Source of the DNA: Excoecaria cochinchinensis
Taxonomy: Eukaryota; Streptophyta; Magnoliopsida; Malpighiales; Euphorbiaceae
Assembly: GCA_947683425.1 (NCBI GenBank)
Contig: CANTUQ010000081.1
Location: 6,444,501-6,508,500, forward strand
Direction of reading: 5' to 3'
Length of the DNA: 64,000 nt
Shown piece by piece: positions 46,396 through 57,372 of the stretch (position 1 is the stretch's first letter; the number at the start of each line of letters is the position of its first letter). Position numbers and translations under genes: made by a program. A model generated the notes under the pieces. The model did not search any database and was not told the DNA's origin. It saw only the letters and a list, made by a program, of their open reading frames with translations.

Positions 46396-47631
46396 TTAGA
46401 AACTCCCACTAGGGGAGCTAGGTGGAGAGGGAGAAAGTTCCACATGTTGCTTGCGGAAAAAACTGAGGAGCTTCCGACTCATACTCTTCTGATTTTTTAG
46501 TATAGCCCTCACATCAGTTTCCCGGACATCCATGCACGCCGCCAAGCTTTGATTGGTGGCTTTAATGCTATCCAATCTATGCATTACTTGCTCCAAACCT
46601 ACAGTAGAGCCTCCATCAGCAGCATCAACCCCAGCAACCTCCTCATCCTCATCCGAGGAGTCATGAGCCACAGCTGCGGAGGTTGATTCAAGTGCACGGC
46701 CACTTGGTGCACTTGGTCCAGGCATACTTGGTGAACCTACAGAACGGTCAACAAATCTAGGGGGCCAAGCTCCCTTAGTTAAAATATTAGCCCGCCTGAA
46801 ATAGGCAACATCAAGCAAAGCAATGGATTCATTATCAGCCATCACAAAATTATGCAAATCACCAAGGCATCCAAAAATTATACCTGTGATAATATGACAC
46901 ATACCCACTGATTTACTCCTAGCAATGGATGCATGGTACAGACCATCAAAAACAAAAATGGAGTAAGGGGTTTTATGAGCATACAAAAGATCTAAAACAA
47001 ATAAGTCCTTAGTTTGAACATTAGTGCTTTCCACCCTACTAAACATAGCATGAGAAAGATATTTATGAAAAATCATCAAAGCATCATCTTTAAATTGCCA
47101 ATTAGTAGAATTTTTATTATCAAAATGATCTAACCCAGTCAATCTTTGACAAACAGGGGAAGGTCTAAAATGATGGGCATCAAAACGTTTTCCATTTAAA
47201 TGGAAACCAAACCAAGCATGCAATTCATCATACCCAAAAGTATACTCTGTGCCTTGATGTCTAAATTTCATCTCAATCTTACGTTTATAAATATAAGCCA
47301 GGGTGACAAAAAACTTTAAAGCCCACTCGTTTCTAACAGGCAAAGATAAAGTAATAAATTTCCCCAACTTCATATATCTAAGAAAACTATTAATTTGAGC
47401 AGTTAAGCCTAAAGTACCTTGAATAGCAAAATCCAAATCCCACATGCCAACATAAGTTTTTTTAGCAAAATATTGAAATTTCTGACCTTCATTATCAGAA
47501 AAAATTGGAAAATGACACTCATACCGGTTTTGAAATAAAACTGATTCAGGAATGGAATCGTCACCTTGAGTGCTTGACTCTCTCATAGGCCTCTTCCCCT
47601 TCCTCTTATCTCCCACGGATTTTGTTCTCAC
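46396..47631 (-). CDS. Ath-1 downstream ORF (Athila ORF-1/env-like position)
   Basis: An uninterrupted 411-codon frame starting MRTKSVGDKRKGKRPMRESS and ending PSSPSGSF. The N-terminus is basic. The central part (residues about 50-260) has YVGMWDLDFAIQGTLGL, ALKFFVTLAYIYKRKIEMKF and DELHAWFGFHL, resembling the plant-retrotransposon Athila ORF proteins I recall; I cannot confirm this by search. An acidic, Ser-rich hinge (SSDEDEEVAGVDAADGG) and a C-terminal helical part (LDSIKATNQSLAACMDVRE) follow. It has no clear signal peptide or strong membrane anchor, so a true envelope role is not supported. Its position downstream of integrase on the same strand is where Athila elements carry an env-like frame. 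It is the only long unbroken coding frame of the window. Confidence 0.75.
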   Translation of the reverse strand: MRTKSVGDKRKGKRPMRESSTQGDDSIPESVLFQNRYECHFPIFSDNEGQKFQYFAKKTYVGMWDLDFAIQGTLGLTAQINSFLRYMKLGKFITLSLPVRNEWALKFFVTLAYIYKRKIEMKFRHQGTEYTFGYDELHAWFGFHLNGKRFDAHHFRPSPVCQRLTGLDHFDNKNSTNWQFKDDALMIFHKYLSHAMFSRVESTNVQTKDLFVLDLLYAHKTPYSIFVFDGLYHASIARSKSVGMCHIITGIIFGCLGDLHNFVMADNESIALLDVAYFRRANILTKGAWPPRFVDRSVGSPSMPGPSAPSGRALESTSAAVAHDSSDEDEEVAGVDAADGGSTVGLEQVMHRLDSIKATNQSLAACMDVRETDVRAILKNQKSMSRKLLSFFRKQHVELSPSPPSSPSGSF

Positions 47632-48426
47632 AATGTCTTAAAATCGTTAGCAATAATATGGAAAAAATGAAAATAATTATAAGAGAACAAGAGTAAACCC
47701 TTGAAAAACTGAAAAAGAAAAGAGAACGTGAGAGAATTTGAGAGAACGTGGGGAAGTGTAGAGAGGAAAGAGAGAAAATAAATAGGAAAAAACTGAATAG
47801 GAAAAACAAAGTGAAAGAGAAAGGAGTTATTAGGGCATAAAATAAGGAAATAGGAGCATTAAATGAGTCCCAACGGTCATATTTGACCAAAAATTTCAAA
47901 TCTCGCTTCCTGTCGCGACAGTAGCGAATTGATAAAAGGAACATCTCGCGATATACATCGCGTTAGCGCGACAAATTAAGCCCCCTTTTTCTGTCGCGCT
48001 CGCGACATCTTCACGCTCGCGATAGAGACAAACATTAAAAATCCAAAAAAGGGTTGTCGCGAGGCCACCAACGTCGCGCTGTCGCGATGAAATCTACAAA
48101 ACACCTTCCCCTCTATGTCGTGCTCGCGACTGAGAGAAAAACTTAAAAATCAACTTTGTTTCCCTTGCAAAATAACGCCACAAATTGACATAGAAAATAA
48201 ACTTACAAATTAGAAGTATCTGTAGAACAAAAAGAACTACATTAGTACATATAACTATCACACATATAATATAACAAGTAATTAAGAAGAAAAATAATGT
48301 CAATTAACCTTCAAACCATTTTTAAAGAGATAAATGAAACCTCCCTTCCATGAAAGATTTCCTCCAAATACACCTTACATCTTTGACCATTGGCTTTAAA
48401 TAATTCCCCTTTTTCATTTTTGAGTT
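47632..48426 (-). other. Ath-1 spacer with GC-rich palindromes
   Basis: Noncoding spacer between integrase and the downstream ORF. At 47906-48130 it holds a dense series of palindromes: CTGTCGCGACAG (47907-47918), CTGTCGCGCTCGCGACA, TCGCGATA, GTCGCGCTGTCGCGA and others. The rest is A/T-rich. Confidence 0.75.
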
Positions 48427-48773
48427 CTAAAAAACCTTGATAAAAACTTGGGTGACTTTAAAGGGTCCACTCCATCTAGATTTCAATTTTCCAGGAAAGA
48501 GTTTCAACCTTGAATTGTACAAAAGAACCTTATCCCCAATGGTGAAATGTTTATACCTTATATGAGCATCATGCCATTTTTTAGACCTTTCTTTATAGAT
48601 TTTGGCATTTTCATAGGCAAAAAGTCTTAACTTATCAAGCTCATTCAATTGCAAACATCTCTTAACACTTTCATGCTTTAAGTCATAATTCAAGGTCCTA
48701 ATAGCCCAATATGCTTTATACTCTAACTCCACAAGCAAATGACATGCTTTTCCATAAACCAACCTATATGGTG
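48427..48773 (-). pseudogene. Ath-1 integrase C-terminal part, separated by Lard-1
   Basis: Reads PYRLVYGKACHLLVELEYKAYWAI and later KWHDAHIRYKHFTIGDKVLLYNSRLKLFPGKLKSRWSGPFKV, the conserved end of Athila integrase. It continues 55276 downward across Lard-1. The open frame extends into the Lard-1 LTR at its N-terminal side (to 48909), but that part is not integrase. Confidence 0.88.
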
Positions 48774-51090
48774 TGTAACACCCCGAAATGTACCCTAGAA
48801 GGATTTGTATATTTTCGGGGATTTTGATGATCGAAATCGTGTGATGTGATGGTCGGAGTGATTGAGTAGGAGGAAAAGATATGATCACAAATAAGAAAAA
48901 GAGAGCCAAGGGTATTTCGATAATTTCACATATATGGGTTTAACTGAGTGGAATAAATAAATATGAGGGCTAAATTTTGAGAATGGTTCATTTATATGCC
49001 GAATGTATGTGAGTTGTGGTATTAAGTGTGTCGAAAGGACAAATTCGGTATTAGTGCAAAAGTTTCGGCAAGTGCGGCCGATTCTAAAAATTGTAAAGTA
49101 TTAATTTGGGACTTATTGGAAGTGAGTAAAGATTTAATTGTGGGCTAATGTAAGAATGATAATTATGTATTATGCCAAGGAAAGATTAAAAAGGAGTTAA
49201 GGGACCAAAAAGGGGAATTGTCATAAAAAAATCTAAACTTGTCCTATAGGATGGTGCCACTTGGCATTGAGGATAAGTTAGGATTTAATATGGAAGAAAG
49301 AAGTGAGACCAACTATTTTTACTGGAAATTTGAGGACAGCCACGTTTTCCTCCTTCTTCTTTAGCTTTCTTTGTTTACTTGGTTTGCTAGGAGATTGGAT
49401 GGATCAAGTGAATTTCTGGGCATGATTAAGGTATGGTTAATGTTAATTTATCACTCTCTTCTCTTGTTCTTTCTCTTTGGTTTTGAATTCCTAATTTTTG
49501 GATGATCGGTAACATAAATTTTTGTATGGTTTATTTGAGGAATTGGATGATTGTGAGAGTGGAAGAGTAGGGGAGCAAGGAAGTGCAACCCTTAAGCTGA
49601 AGCAAAGGAGTTTAAGGTTTGGGAAATTTATATGTTTTAATGTGAATTCTTATTTATTGATTTTGTGTGGATGAGTTTCTGTCTTGAAGAGTATTTAGCT
49701 TAAATCTTGTTAGGTTGTGCTGATGTGGTTGTGTGGTTTGGCTTAGATTTGGACAACCTGAATTTTCTGGGGAGACTCTGTCCAGATTTCCTTGGACCTT
49801 TAATGCTTGTTTTAGCTACAAGTCCGGTTATAGATGTCTAAATGGTATGAAACCAGTGCCATTTGAAAGCTAATTCATATACCTAAAAGTTTCTCTAAAG
49901 GATCAGAATCTCATTCTGGCTCTAAGATCCTTGAAAATGGTAAAATCCAGGGTGTCTGTGTTTAGACGGGTTCACGGGCGCAGTGTAGGTTGTGTCGCTT
50001 ATATGTGGAGTTATAAATGTTCAATTGATCTAAATTTTGTGGCATTTGAAATCTAATATCCTAAAGAACATTTATTAAGAAGGACATTTTTGTTAAAAAT
50101 TAGGTTTAATGGGTCGTTTAAGTGATACAAAGTCAAATACAGAAAACTATCTCGTAAGTCTATTTTCGTAGGGCAGTTGGGGAAGCTCTCTGTCGCGAGC
50201 GTGACCCTTGTCGTGAGCGTGATAGAACCTGTTTGTGGAAGGTATTTTCCTTCCATTTTGAGCCTCATAGTTGGTATGAACCCTTGCCCCTCTTTCCTAT
50301 TCATTAGAATGTGTAATCTGTCATGTTTGTCACCACGAAACACACCCGAACTTCCTCGGAACCTTTCAAGACATATTCATCATATGTTTAAAGTTTGTAA
50401 ATGAGCAAATAAATGGATATCACTTAGGAATACAATTTTATAAGGTTATAAATAAGAATATTGACTTCGTTATTGAAAGGTTTGATGAATCAAGCACTTC
50501 CGAGTATGTTCTTTATAAACCTAATTTATATTATGTTAGGCAATTTGAAGTGGAATTCCATAACTTGCATTTTGAGCTAATAGGATTATGGGGTTTGGAT
50601 TCCCAACCCTTCGGGATACATAGGAGGTTTAGAACAGTCTTTCAAGTTCAAGCCAAACCGTAGAAGCTTAATCAGACATCAATTGAACCTTACTAGTGCT
50701 TTGGTGTTTGTTAAGAATAATTGTGGCACATTTGTGTAAGACCTACAAAGTCTGTGAGTCTTTAATGATTCAAGACTTGAGGAGATTTATTTATAGTTTA
50801 GAATTTGTATGAGATGTTAAGAATGAAGAAAATGATGGAATTAAGTGTGTCGTAAACCAAAATTGAAATGAACCTTTTGTATTTCAAACGATTTTTAATT
50901 TGACTATTTAACTACGGAATGATTCTTAGGCAATTGAGTAGTTTGGGATATTTGTGTTGGAATTCTTGGGTTCTATGTATGAATTTACGAAAAATAATGT
51001 TCAAGAAAATTAGTTATGGACATGACAAAAGTAAGTATGTTTTTATGTGAAGTGTATGCAAGTGAGAGATGAAAGGAGGGTTATGCTTAG

Positions 51091-51330
51091 CTCTGTTGCG
51101 AGCGTGACTGGTGTCGCGAGCGCGACAGAGGTTATCTGGTTTTATTACGGTCGCGATAAGGGTCCCGAGCGCGATTCCTAGTGTATGGTTTGGCTCTGTC
51201 GCGAGCGCGACTGGTGTCGTGAGCACGACAGAGGCCATTTAACTTTCTGTCACTAGCGCGATTCCTAGTGTATGGTTTGGCTCTGTCGCGAGCGCGACAG
51301 AGGCCATTTAACTTTCTGTCGCGAGCGCAA
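51091..51330. repeat. GC-rich palindrome cluster in Lard-1 LTR
   Basis: Five or more copies including the symmetrical CTGTCGCGAGCGCGACAG (51284-51301). A larger unit (GCGATTCCTAGTGTATGG and the palindrome after it) is repeated with an 87-bp period (51171 and 51258). A smaller pair lies at 50191-50225. Confidence 0.88.
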
Positions 51331-51730
51331 CGCTTTTCTATGCCATGAATAGATGATTGATTGAGTTATTTGACATGAGTTTTGGCTTGTGGTTTACCTA
51401 CGACATAGTGTATAATTGAAGATATACTATACCATGCAAGTTATAGTTGTAATAATTTGTGGAGCATGTATTAAAATTAAATTTGATTATAATTAAAGGT
51501 TATGAATTGTTATATTTTATATGAACCATTATTTTTATGAACAATTTATGTATCGAATTATTATGCGATTATAATAAAAGTATGTAATTCCGAAAACGAT
51601 TTTATATTATGGCATGAGCATTTCTAAAGGAAACAAGTATGTGTTAGCCTACATTAGTCGAGTCGTGTATAGATAGGAATGCCTATAGAGTTTCTGTCTG
51701 CTGCAGCTTCTATGATTTGGACCCTGATTA

Positions 51731-51832
51731 GGTCCCCGACCGGATCTTCGTGATCCTTCTGTAACGGATCCTTGTGATCCTTCAGTGCTGGATCTTCATG
51801 ATCCTTTTGTATCGGATCTTCATGATCCTTCT
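51731..51832. repeat. Short hairpin repeats (GGATC...GATCC) in Lard-1 LTR
   Basis: One GGACC/GGTCC pair is followed by four units of GGATC-N5-GATCC, each able to form a 5-bp stem with a small loop, spaced 24-27 bp. Tek-2 has the same series at 43020-43100 with different spacers. Confidence 0.8.
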
Positions 51833-52960
51833 GTCATGTATCTTTGTGTTACTCGTTATCCACATCCTTGACTTAGCAGGCAATAAATGAATAAGAGTTT
51901 GTGAATCAAACAATAAGTTGTGAATTGATAAATGGATGCAAAAGCTTATATGAAAGTGTGAGATTAAGAACTTAATAAGAATACAATCGCATTGTATGCT
52001 GTGATTTATATGTGGCATGAGTTTGCGATTCACGCACCTGTGTATTTTGGATCCGGTAAGATCCTTATGTGAAAGTGTGGTAACATATTTGAAAGCTTTC
52101 ATGGCCCAGCTTTGGTTATTTCCTTTTGAAATGTTAAAATGAGTTAATGTCACGACGGTAACGCAACAATTTGAAGTAAGTGGTTAAATGAAAGTAACTA
52201 TATGTATAGTATACATCTATATGCTGGAACATGAAGTTGGATTATTAGCTACTATTCATGACCCTTTGATGTGTGAGAATTATTTTAGTTTGAGAACTGA
52301 TCATAGGCTGAATATAATGATATGTGTGACATGAGGTATATGAATAATAAAACCTGAAAAACATGTATTAATTAAGATTGTCATCCTGTTTGACCTTGTA
52401 AATGATTACGATTAAAATATTCTGATTATGATCAATTTTGTGTAGTTATTAAATGAGGTGTTTAAGTTTGTCTGAAACGTGTATTTATGTTTAAATGATT
52501 TGATTTTAGATATTTATTGTATGTTGTGACTGACGGCCATTGTGAGTTGTTGTCCATACTATGTGTTTTTCCCCACTAAGCTTTGTGCCTAGCATGGGTG
52601 TGTATCCATGCAAGTTTGGAGTTAGTCGTGTCGCGGAAGACAATCCGCAGCAGTCTGGCCAACAAGTCCATAGTAGTATTTATTGTTTAGAGGTTTTAGA
52701 TAATTGTTGTAATGTAATTTTTTATTAGTATTGTATTAAGTGATTGGGATGCAATAAAAATGTGAATGAGGAGTGTAATGGCAAGTATATGAATGTCTTT
52801 TGTATTATGCGAATGTTTATGTTGAAAAAAATAATTATATAGTTATGCTTGTATTATGGTGTCCTGTGTGTATTCGCGTGTAGCATTCCTCACTCATCAT
52901 AGCGTACTGGCTATGTTACCATATAGTATGCTATACGTGGGTAAGAGGTGTTACATTTAG

Positions 52961-52977
52961 TGGTATCAGAGCATAGG
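52961..52977 (+). other. Lard-1 primer-binding site (tRNA-iMet)
   Basis: TGGTATCAGAGCATAGG, five bases after the LTR end; complementary to the 3' end of initiator tRNA-Met over the first 12 bases. Confidence 0.92.
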
Positions 52978-53980
52978 TTTAGTCGGTTTTGGACAACTAG
53001 GAGTTTAAACGGTGTCTGTATGGTTTTGTGTTGGCCAAAGCGGATGTCTTCATTCTGTATTGGTGTCAGAAACTGCAAGTTTTGTATAAGTTAGTTGTAA
53101 AGTTAGAAAGTTTAGGACTGATAGATCGTATTTTGACTGTTTGAATTGTATATCGTTGAAATATATGGAAGTTGGGCATTAGCAGAATCATCAGAAATTT
53201 TGTTAAAGAATTTTTCTATAATAGTTGGAATTTTGGAAGGAATTTCTTATTTTAAGGGAATGCAGAGTAAGAATGTAAATGATTTTGATTTGAGGTTATT
53301 GGCAGGCAGCACTATGTGCATCTATCAGCCATCTTAATTGAGATTTTCTGAACATAAGCATGTATCAGCATGGGGATTGGAAAGTAATTGTCATTGCATA
53401 AATTGAATCTGCATCATTTGCACACATAAATCATTATACATTCATTTCAATCACATCCCTCATTCATATGTGACAAGCACTCTGATTTAACTCAATTAAA
53501 AGTGGCTGACAAGCTGTGCTTTGGGTACAAGATCGTTTAGTGAAGATATTAAGGAAATGTAAAGTGTAGGCTATCATCAGTGTAGTTTAGCAATTTGAGG
53601 TATTAGATAGTATGGTGATAAGACTCTGCATGTATATGTAAGGATATAATAAGAAGCCCTTATGTTGAAACCCAACCAATGATATGATTATGATTGTGAT
53701 ATAGGTTAGTAATTGAGTTATGACTTGTGGAGATAGAGTTTACTCGATTTGGTAAGATAGTTATGATGAGTTCGAATTCAACTTTGTTTAAGAATATTTC
53801 CCGTTATAAGGACATTGAGATGTGATATGTGAATGATGTAGTGATTAAGAAGTGATAAATTCTGACCAAAGTGTATAAGATATTTGATAAGTGGAATGTT
53901 AACGTGTAAATATGGTAGTGATACACAATACAATATGAGAAGAATCCGGTGATTGTGAATTTCGAGCACTAAATTATTTT
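52978..53980 (+). other. Lard-1 internal domain, noncoding
   Basis: About 1 kb with no frame longer than 63 codons and no recognisable motif. A short remnant AATTTCGAGCACTAAATT at 53958-53975 looks like a decayed form of the hairpin that precedes the polypurine tract in Tek-1 and Tek-2, suggesting descent from such an element. Confidence 0.7.
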
Positions 53981-53993
53981 AGGAGGGGAGATT
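53981..53993 (+). promoter_or_regulatory. Lard-1 polypurine tract
   Basis: AGGAGGGGAGATT directly before the 3' LTR; very like the Tek-1 tract. Confidence 0.88.
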
Positions 53994-55271
53994 TGTAACA
54001 CCCCGAAATGTACCCTAGAAGGATTTATATATTTTTCGGGGATTTTGATGATCGAAATCGTGTGATGTGATGGTCGGAGTGATTGAGTAGGAGGAAAAGA
54101 TATGATCAGAATTAAGAAAAAGAGAGCCAAGGGTATTTCGGTAATTTCACATATATTGATTTAACTGAGTGGAATAAATAAATATGAGGGCTAAATTTTG
54201 AGAATGGATCATTTATATGCCGAATGTATGTGAGTTGTGGTATTAGGTGTGTCGAAAAGATAAATTCGGTATTAGTGCAAAAGTTTCGGCAAGTGCGGCC
54301 GATTCTAAAAATTGTCTGCTGTGATTTATATGTGGCATGAGTTTGCGCTTCGCGCACATATGTATTTTGGATCTGGTAAGATCCTTATATGAAAGTGTGG
54401 TAACATTTTTGAAAGCTTTCATGGCCCAGCTTTGGTTATTTCCTTTTGAAATGTTAAAATGAGCTAATGTCATGAAGGTAATGCAACAATTTGAAGTAAG
54501 TGGTTAAATGAATGTAACTATATGTATAGTATACAACTATATGCTGGAACATGAAGTTGGATTATTAGCTGCTATTCATGACCCTTTGATGTGTGAGAAT
54601 TATTTTAGTTTGAGAACTGATCATAGGCTGAATATAATGATATGTGTGACATGAGGTATATGAATAATAAAACCTGAAAAACATGTATTAATTAAGATTG
54701 TCATCCTGTTTGACCTTGTAAATGATTACGATTAAAATATTCTGATTATGATCAATTTTGTGTAGTTATTAAATGAGGTGTATAAGTTTGTCTGAAACGT
54801 GTATTTATGTTTAAATTATTTGATTTTAGATATTTATTGTATGTTATGACTGATGGCCATTGTGAGTGGTTGTCCATACTATGCGTTTTTCCCCACTAAG
54901 CTTTGTGCTTAGCATGGGTGTGTATCCATGCAGGTTTGGAGTTTCGTGTCGCCGAGGACAATCCGCAGCAGTCTGGCCAACAAGTCCGTAGTAGTATTTA
55001 TTGTTTAGAGGTTTTAGATAATTGTTGTAATGTAATTCTTTATTAGTATTGCATTAAGTGATTGGTATGTAATAAAAATGTGAATGAGGAGTGTAATGGC
55101 AAGTATATGAATGTCTTTTGTATTATGCGAATGTTTATGTTGAAAAAAAAATTATATAGTTCTGCTTGTATTATGGTGTCCTGTGTGTTATCGCGTGTAG
55201 CATTCCTCACTCATCATAGCGTACTGCCTATGTTACCATAAGTATGCTATACGTGGGTAAGGGGTGTTACA
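53994..55271 (+). repeat. Lard-1 3' LTR, internally deleted
   Basis: Matches the ends of the 5' LTR but lacks 2901 bp. The join is at ATTGT (about 54315), a word present at both ends of the missing part in the 5' LTR (49090-49094 and 51991-51995). The CCCCACTAAGC box with a perfect 6-bp stem is at 54891-54912. Confidence 0.93.
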
Positions 55272-55328
55272 TGGTGTCATACCAATAGGTGCCTTAAATG
55301 CTATGCGGCATGCCCATAAAGCATCATC

Positions 55329-56486
55329 CTATTTATGTGCCCAATATTTTCTAGAATTAGAAACAGTTTTTTCTAATATCCACTTAAGTTCCCTATTGGA
55401 CACTTCCACTTGACCACTTGTTTGTGGGTGATATGGTGTAGCTACCCTATGATGCACACCATATTTATGCAATAAAGCATCAAAAGAACGGTTAATGAAA
55501 TGCTTACCTCCATCACTTATGATGGCTCTTGGCACTCCAAACCTTGAGAAGAGCTTCTTCAAAAACTTTAGCATTACCTTTGAATCATTAGTTGGTGTTG
55601 CTTTTACTTCAACCCATTTGGATACATAATCTACACCAACCAAAATGTAATTTTGCCCAAAAGATGTAGGGAAAGGACCCATAAAATCAATCCCCCACAC
55701 ATCAAATACTTCAACTTCCAATATGTTATTCAAAGGCATTTCATCTCTCTTACTAATATTACCAGCTCTTTGACATTTATCACACTTAGCAACAAACACT
55801 CTTGCATCATGAAACAAAGTAGGCCAAAAGAAACCACATTCAAGCACCCTAGAAGCAGTCTTAGTAGAACCATTATGACCCGAATACAAAGCAGCATGAC
55901 AATGTGTCAAGATGTTTTGATAATCTTCCTCACTCACACATCTACGGATTATGCCATCCCCACTTATCTTAAATAAATAGGGTTCCTCCAAAAGATAATG
56001 TTTGACATCAGTAAAAAACTTTTTCTTTTGTTGCCATGTCAAACCATTAGGCACAATCCCAGCAGCAAGATAATTAGCAGAATCAGCATACCAAGGTACA
56101 TGCATATTTTCAAGTGACATTAATGATTCATCCGGAAAAGGCTCATTAATGCTATCACCTAAAGGTTCATCATTGTTTTCTAAACTTGACAAATGGCCAG
56201 CTACTAAATTTTCACTTTCCTTTTTATCTTTAATGACAAGGTCAAATTCTTGCAATAATAATATCGAACGAATCAATCTAGGTTTATCATCTTTCTTAGC
56301 AAATAAATACCTCAATGTCGCATGATCCGTATAAATAATAACTTTAGACCCTAACAAGTAAGATCTAAATTTGTCACATGCATAAACCACAGCTAACATC
56401 TCTTTTTCAGTGGTTGTGTTATTGATTTGAGGAGGTGACAAAGTGTGGCTAGCATAATAAATCACATGCAAATTCTTACCATGCCT
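55329..56486 (-). pseudogene. Ath-1 RNase H end and integrase N-terminal and core part
   Basis: From the Met at 56471: RNase H (YTDHATLRYLFAK), then the integrase zinc site with HCHAALYSGH and CDKC, and the catalytic residues in GIDFMGPFP, ISDGGKHF and SGQVEVSNRE. It ends at an in-frame TAG (55329-55331). The codons after that run on to 55276, where Lard-1 interrupts. The TAA at 56487-56489 precedes it. Confidence 0.9.
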
Positions 56487-56737
56487 TTATCCTAGCACAC
56501 ATCCCACAGCAAAATCACTTGCATCAGACATGATCTCAAATGGCAATTCCCAATTAGGAGTGGTGATAATAGGTGCACTTAGAAGGGCTTTCTTCAAAGT
56601 ATCAAAAGCATGCATACATTCTTCAGAAAATTCAAAAGGCACATCCTTTATTAACAAGTTAGTCAAAGGTTTAGCAATCAATGAAAAATTCTTTATAAAT
56701 CTTCTATAAAAACCAGCATGACCAAGAAAAGATCTTA
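56487..56737 (-). pseudogene. Ath-1 RT end and RNase H start
   Basis: VRSFLGHAGFYRRFIKNFS followed by the RNase H start FEIMSDASDFAVGCVLG. It is separated from the RT frame by a one-base shift in a run of six C (56738-56743, minus strand G-run) and ends at TAA 56487-56489. Confidence 0.87.
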
Positions 56738-57372
56738 CCCCCCTTAAGTGTAGTGAGTGGAGGTAATTTCTCAATCAATTCTGTTTTTGCTCTATCTACC
56801 TCAATCCCTCGACTTGAAATCTTATGCCCTAAAACTATCTCCTCATCTACCATAAAATGGCATTTCTCCCAATTAAGAACCAAATTAGTTTCTTCACATC
56901 TAGCCAATACTTTGTCTAAATTTTGTAGACAAAGCTCAAATGAATCCCCATAAACAGAAAAGTCATCCATAAAAACTTCCATTATATCCTCTATCATATC
57001 CCCAAAAATCAAAGTCATACACCTTTGAAAGGTGGCTGGTGCATTGCATAACCCAAAAGGCATTTGCCTATAAGAAAAGGTCCCATATGGACAAGTAAAT
57101 GTGGTTTTCTCTTGGTCACTAGGGTAGATAAAAATTTGAAAATATCCTGAATAACCATCTAAAAACCAGTAATGAGAATGGCCAGCCATTCTCTCCAACA
57201 TTTGGTCAATGAATGGTAAAGGAAAATGATCTTTCCTAGTTGCTGAATTTAACTTCCTATAGTCTATACACACCCTCCAACCGGTGGTGGTTCTAGTAGG
57301 AATTAGATCATCATTCTCATTCCTAACAACCGTCATACCTCCCTTCTTTGGAACACAATGTATTGGACTCAC
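56738..57372 (-). pseudogene. Ath-1 reverse transcriptase
   Basis: Contains GWRVCIDYRKLN, WFLDGYSGYFQI and CPYGTFSYRQMPFGLCNAPATF and the catalytic motif FMDD (residues 134-137 from the Met at 57372). Upstream it is cut by TAG at 57373-57375, in a position where relatives have Trp before VSP. Otherwise open. Confidence 0.92.

Larger units (their letters stand above)
48774..52955 (+). repeat. Lard-1 5' LTR, full length
   Basis: A 4182-bp LTR, long for the group. It contains the palindrome clusters 50191-50225 and 51091-51330, GGATC hairpins at 51731-51832, and the CCCCACTAAGC stem-loop at 52571-52592 (one arm mismatched). The stretch 49090-51990 is missing from the other LTR. No coding function is visible. 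Confidence 0.93.
48774..55271 (+). mobile_element. Lard-1: non-autonomous element with large LTRs
   Basis: Starts TGTAACACCCC, ends GGGGTGTTACA, flanked by TGGTG (48769-48773 and 55272-55276). LTRs 48774-52955 (4182 bp) and 53994-55271 (1278 bp). The internal region is only 1038 bp and has no gag or pol. It has a tRNA-iMet primer site and a polypurine tract, so it could be copied by proteins of a Tekay-like helper. Its LTR shares boxes with Tek-2. It is inserted in opposite orientation to Ath-1, within the integrase frame. Confidence 0.93.

Noticed and set aside
47606..47944. A 112-codon frame overlapping the start of the Ath-1 downstream ORF
   Set aside because: Hydrophobic, low-complexity translation of an A/G-rich spacer in another frame; no sign of selection or motif.
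48427..48909. A 160-codon frame as a single protein
   Set aside because: Its N-terminal 45 or so codons read through the Lard-1 LTR; only the rest is Athila integrase.
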